Shown here: piece after piece, positions 60,842 through 64,000 of the stretch
Layout: every line of letters starts with the position of its first letter
How positions within the stretch are numbered: position 1 is the first letter of the stretch
Assembly: GCA_030710605.1 (NCBI GenBank)
Contig: CP092874.1
Location: 68,071,011 to 68,135,010 of the forward strand
Source: Cordylochernes scorpioides
Taxonomy: Eukaryota; Arthropoda; Arachnida; Pseudoscorpiones; Chernetidae
Direction: 5' to 3'
Length of the DNA stretch: 64,000 nucleotides
Position numbers and translations under genes: made by a program
Notes under the pieces: model-generated
Databases searched by the model: none
What the model saw: only the letters and a program-made list of their open reading frames with translations
What the model was told of the DNA's origin: nothing

Positions 60842-62938
60842 ATGGAGGCACCAAAACATTTTGATCCTAATAGAGAAAGGTGGGAAGATTGGCTTCAACA
60901 ATATTCTTGGTATGAAACTGCTATGGAGATGAAAAAGAAAGAACCAGAAGTTCAAGTCGCGTCGTTCATGACAATAATAGGAAGCGATGCCCAAAAAATT
61001 TACCGTACATTTGTACTATCTCCAGAAGAAACTAAAAAAGTTGAAGAAATCAAAAAATGTTTCACCAACTACTTTTTGCCAAAAAAGAATTATACCATGG
61101 AACGTTATAACTTTAATAAATTACAACAAAGCATGGTTGAAACAATTACAGAATTTATCACAAGATTGCGCCTACAAGCATCAAAGTGCAAGTTTGAAAG
61201 TTTGGAAGATGAACTAATCAAAGACAGGGTTGTTGTTGGTATTCATGATGACCACACAAGAGAAAAACTTCTAAGTGACCCTGATTTGGACCTGGATAAG
61301 GCAATACAAATATGTATGGCTGCAGAAAGGACAAACAAAGAAATAAAGGTCATGCAACAGCGTTCGGATCAAGAAGTATCAGTCATTAAAAAGAACTTCA
61401 GGCCAAAAAAGAATGTAACAATGGAAGAAGTTCCAAAATTAATAGACAATTGCAAAAAATGTGGCGGCACACATCCAATTAGAAGATGTCCCGCATATGG
61501 AAAAATTTGCAAAAAATGTAGAAAAGCAAATCATTTTGCAAAATGTTGCAGATCAAATTTCAGGTATAAAAATAAAATCAATACCTTAGAAGAAGAAGGA
61601 ACAGAAAAGGATGAATTTAGTCTCCAAATTAATTCATTGTCGGAATTCACTAGTGAACCAATGGAAAAAATCCAAATAAACAACACTGAGCCTTTCAAAA
61701 TAAAATTGGACACTGGAGCTCAGTGCAATGTCTTGCCTTGGAACATTTTCAAGAAAATAAATTCAAAACTTAACAGAAGTTCAGTGAAAAGTTTAAAATC
61801 ATTCTCAGGCCACAGAATTAAGGTGGAAGGAGAAATTATTGCCTCATGCATAATAAACAACATCAAGGCAGACATTAAGTTCATTGTCACCAAAACAGGG
61901 ACCACACCAATACTGGGCAGTGAATCTTGCTTTATGCTAGGACTACTCAAGAGAATAAATAAAATAAAACCAGTAGAACAAGAGATTCACCAGCTGTTCA
62001 ACGGAGATGGTTGCTTAAAGAATTTTGAATACAGAGCAGAATTCACAAAAGGGGACCACAAGTTGGAAATAAAACCACCCAGGAGAATACCCCTTAAAAT
62101 AAAAGATGAGGTCAAGAAACAACTAGACTTAATGGAGAAAAGTAAGGTGATAAAAAGAATGGAAGAACCGACACCTGTCTCAAGCCACATGGTGGTAGTG
62201 AAACAAGGCGGGAAATATAGAATTTGCATTGATCCATCAGATCTAAACAAGATCCTGCTAAGAAGACACTACCCACTAAGAACGATAGAGGACATAGCTT
62301 CCAATATCAAAAATTCAAAATACTTCACAAAGCTTGACTTCTTAAAAGGCTTTTGGCAATTGAAGGTCGCTGCGGAAACACAACCTTACATGACCTTCAG
62401 CACACCTTGGGGGCGTTATGCTTTCCTTAGAGTCCCATTTGGAATTAAAACTGCCCCGGAGATTTTCCAGAATACCATATCCAAGATTGTAGAGAATATA
62501 CCTGGTGTAGAAAACTCAATGGACGACATACTCATCCATGCTGAAGACATCCAAACACTGAGAGAAAGAACTAAAATAGTCATGACTACTCTTCAGGAAG
62601 CTGGAGCAAGACTCAATAAGGACAAGTGTGAATTTGAAAAAACAAAAATAAAGTTCTTGGGACATATCTTCACCAGTGATGGAATAAAAACAGATGAAGA
62701 AAAAGTCAAAGCCATTGACAATATCAAGTCACCATCAAACAAAAAAGAACTACAAAGACTTTTGGGAATGGTTCAATACTTACATAAATTCATCCCAAAT
62801 CTCTCAGAGATAACATACAGAATGAGATTGCTTCTGAAGAAAAACACAGAATGGCAATGGGACAGCTTGATCCTTGGACAAGGATATGGAAAGAATAAAA
62901 GACTTATTAAAACAAGCGCCAACCCTAAAGTATTATGA
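60842..62938 (+). CDS. Gypsy gag-protease-RT polyprotein, 698 aa
   Basis: Gag and pol in one frame. Gag 1-200 (MEAPKHFDPNRERWEDWLQQ; ITEFITRLRLQASKCKFESL). Two zinc knuckles at about 204-236 (CKKCGGTHPIRRC, CKKCRKANHFAKC). Protease KLDTGAQCNVLP with D-T-G at 290-292. RT from about 400: YRICIDPSDLNKILLRRHYP, FTKLDFLKGFWQLKV, VPFGIKTAPEIFQ and catalytic SMDD at 559-562 (Ser in place of the usual Tyr). A frameshift near 62866 ends it in unrelated residues after NTEWQWDS. Same lineage as 44647-47339 but far better preserved. Confidence 0.92.
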   Translation: MEAPKHFDPNRERWEDWLQQYSWYETAMEMKKKEPEVQVASFMTIIGSDAQKIYRTFVLSPEETKKVEEIKKCFTNYFLPKKNYTMERYNFNKLQQSMVETITEFITRLRLQASKCKFESLEDELIKDRVVVGIHDDHTREKLLSDPDLDLDKAIQICMAAERTNKEIKVMQQRSDQEVSVIKKNFRPKKNVTMEEVPKLIDNCKKCGGTHPIRRCPAYGKICKKCRKANHFAKCCRSNFRYKNKINTLEEEGTEKDEFSLQINSLSEFTSEPMEKIQINNTEPFKIKLDTGAQCNVLPWNIFKKINSKLNRSSVKSLKSFSGHRIKVEGEIIASCIINNIKADIKFIVTKTGTTPILGSESCFMLGLLKRINKIKPVEQEIHQLFNGDGCLKNFEYRAEFTKGDHKLEIKPPRRIPLKIKDEVKKQLDLMEKSKVIKRMEEPTPVSSHMVVVKQGGKYRICIDPSDLNKILLRRHYPLRTIEDIASNIKNSKYFTKLDFLKGFWQLKVAAETQPYMTFSTPWGRYAFLRVPFGIKTAPEIFQNTISKIVENIPGVENSMDDILIHAEDIQTLRERTKIVMTTLQEAGARLNKDKCEFEKTKIKFLGHIFTSDGIKTDEEKVKAIDNIKSPSNKKELQRLLGMVQYLHKFIPNLSEITYRMRLLLKKNTEWQWDSLILGQGYGKNKRLIKTSANPKVL

Positions 62939-63370
62939 TCCTAACAAAGATGTTGTACTTTCGGTTGATGCAAGCCAACATGCCATTGGAGCAGTCTTAC
63001 TCCAAGAAGATCGACCAATTGCGTATGCTTCTTCTGCATTAAATGATGCTCAGAGGCATTTCCCTCAAATAGAGAAAGAAGCTCTGGCAATTAAATTTGG
63101 TTGTAAGAAATTCCATACCTATATATATGGTAAATCTCTCTTAATAGAAACAGACCATCGACCGTTAGAATCCATTTACAAAAAACCAATGGATAAAATG
63201 CCACCAAGACTTCAAAAAATATTCATGGAAATTAATCAATATGGAACAAATATTAAATACAAGAGTGGAAAGGAGCTCTTGATTGCAGACTTACTGAGTC
63301 GAGATTGCAAATCATATGAGATTCTAGAAGAAAATCCAATAGAAATCCTTTTAATTACTGCATTTGACAA
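62874..63370 (+). pseudogene. Gypsy RNase H, shifted frame
   Basis: Continues the polyprotein in a different frame: DVVLSVDASQHAIGAVLLQE (first catalytic Asp), FPQIEKEALAIKFGCKKFH (Glu), LIETDHRPLESIYKK (Asp) and KELLIADLLSR at the end of the domain. The open frame runs to 63506, but from about 63371 (VGTCFYLFYCP) the residues no longer resemble pol, so the integrase has been lost or displaced there. Confidence 0.85.
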
Positions 63371-64000
63371 TGTTGGGACGTGTTTTTATCTATTTTATTG
63401 CCCGGCTGTCCCCCTTTTTTTAGACTGCAGAAAGCCAACCTTTGAAGCTAATTGTCACAATATTTATTACATTTTGTACCCATTAGGTGTCAAGGTTGTG
63501 CATTGAATAGGCTAGCATTTATTTCATCTGACAAAATTTATTAACAAAATTGATGTAAGAAAAAAAAAGGGGAATAATATTGAAATATATTCAATAAAAA
63601 AAATAATATATATATATATTCATACATAAAACCTATGATGGACTATTTCTGGTGGTTAAACAAATTAAAAATGCAATAGAAAGGATGACTTACTGTAGGG
63701 GGAAAACCACCAACCAAAAAAAAAAAAAGATGGCCGGCGGTACGGTCAGCTGCCTCGTTCCTCTTTTTTAATTTTTTTGGCGCCATCTACCGTTCAAACT
63801 ATGCTGCCCCCTATGAGCGAACTCTGAGAGCCTTTTAATAAAATAAAAAAATGCTTAATATTATTACGGTTTTACAATGAATATATATTACGTTCATTTT
63901 TTTTAACTCTAAATATTTAATAAAAAAAAACAAAGAGCAAAAGACAATTTCATGCCTGTCTCCATGGGTGATGGGATCTGGGTCCTCTTCTCAGTTGAAG
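63371..64000. other. unassigned flank, possible other LTR
   Basis: TGTTGGGACG at 63371 could open an LTR or other insert that replaces the integrase, but the matching end is not seen. AT-rich with simple A runs; a GC-richer patch at 63730-63830 has no gene. Window ends here. Confidence 0.35.

Overview
The window looks like intergenic DNA of a metazoan, most likely an arthropod. It is AT-rich, has no bacterial gene organisation, and is packed with old and young transposable elements (mariner, Tigger/pogo-like, piggyBac, Helitron, LINE, Copia, Bel-Pao and several Ty3/Gypsy lineages) around a tandem C2H2 zinc-finger gene family. No species call can be made from sequence alone. The non-transposon coding capacity is one long zinc-finger ORF (4915-6675, minus) and a decayed paralogue (about 32040-34860, minus).

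Layout. 1-2103: Gypsy relic and a frameshifted mariner. 2108-3881: Helitron carrying a 5'-truncated LINE and a long foldback insert. 3882-7205: first copy of a segmental duplication holding the zinc-finger gene, later hit by a solo LTR. 7600-14623: very old Gypsy on the minus strand, cut by a Copia element with intact target-site duplications, plus a Tigger-like relic. 15414-18964: internally deleted Bel-Pao element with equal-length LTRs. 19185-23045: simple repeats, a second foldback and unassigned AT-rich DNA. 23046-25746: LTR element whose single ORF contains a non-muscle myosin II heavy-chain tail. 26556-29565: Helitron split by a Tigger, itself split by a piggyBac. 29566-35100: second copy of the zinc-finger duplication, with a LINE insertion, an inverted finger block and a piggyBac scrap. 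35244-44536: Gypsy relic, mini-Gypsy with LTRs, LINE split by a nearly complete Tigger, more relics and a third foldback. 44556-51469: Gypsy inserted in older Gypsy, then a Tigger-like element with a nested Helitron. 51472-55078: mostly gene-free, with a loopless 140-bp perfect palindrome and a Bel-like gag fragment. 55079-60330: long Gypsy on the minus strand with almost intact gag and pol. 60698-63506: another Gypsy on the plus strand.

The most unusual items are (1) the myosin tail sequence inside an LTR element, resembling host-gene capture by a retroelement, and (2) three palindromic repeats that each carry a head-to-head pair of hammerhead-ribozyme-like motifs (CTGANGA, hairpin, GAAAC GTC). 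Nesting order, target-site duplications and the two zinc-finger copies allow a relative insertion history to be read directly.
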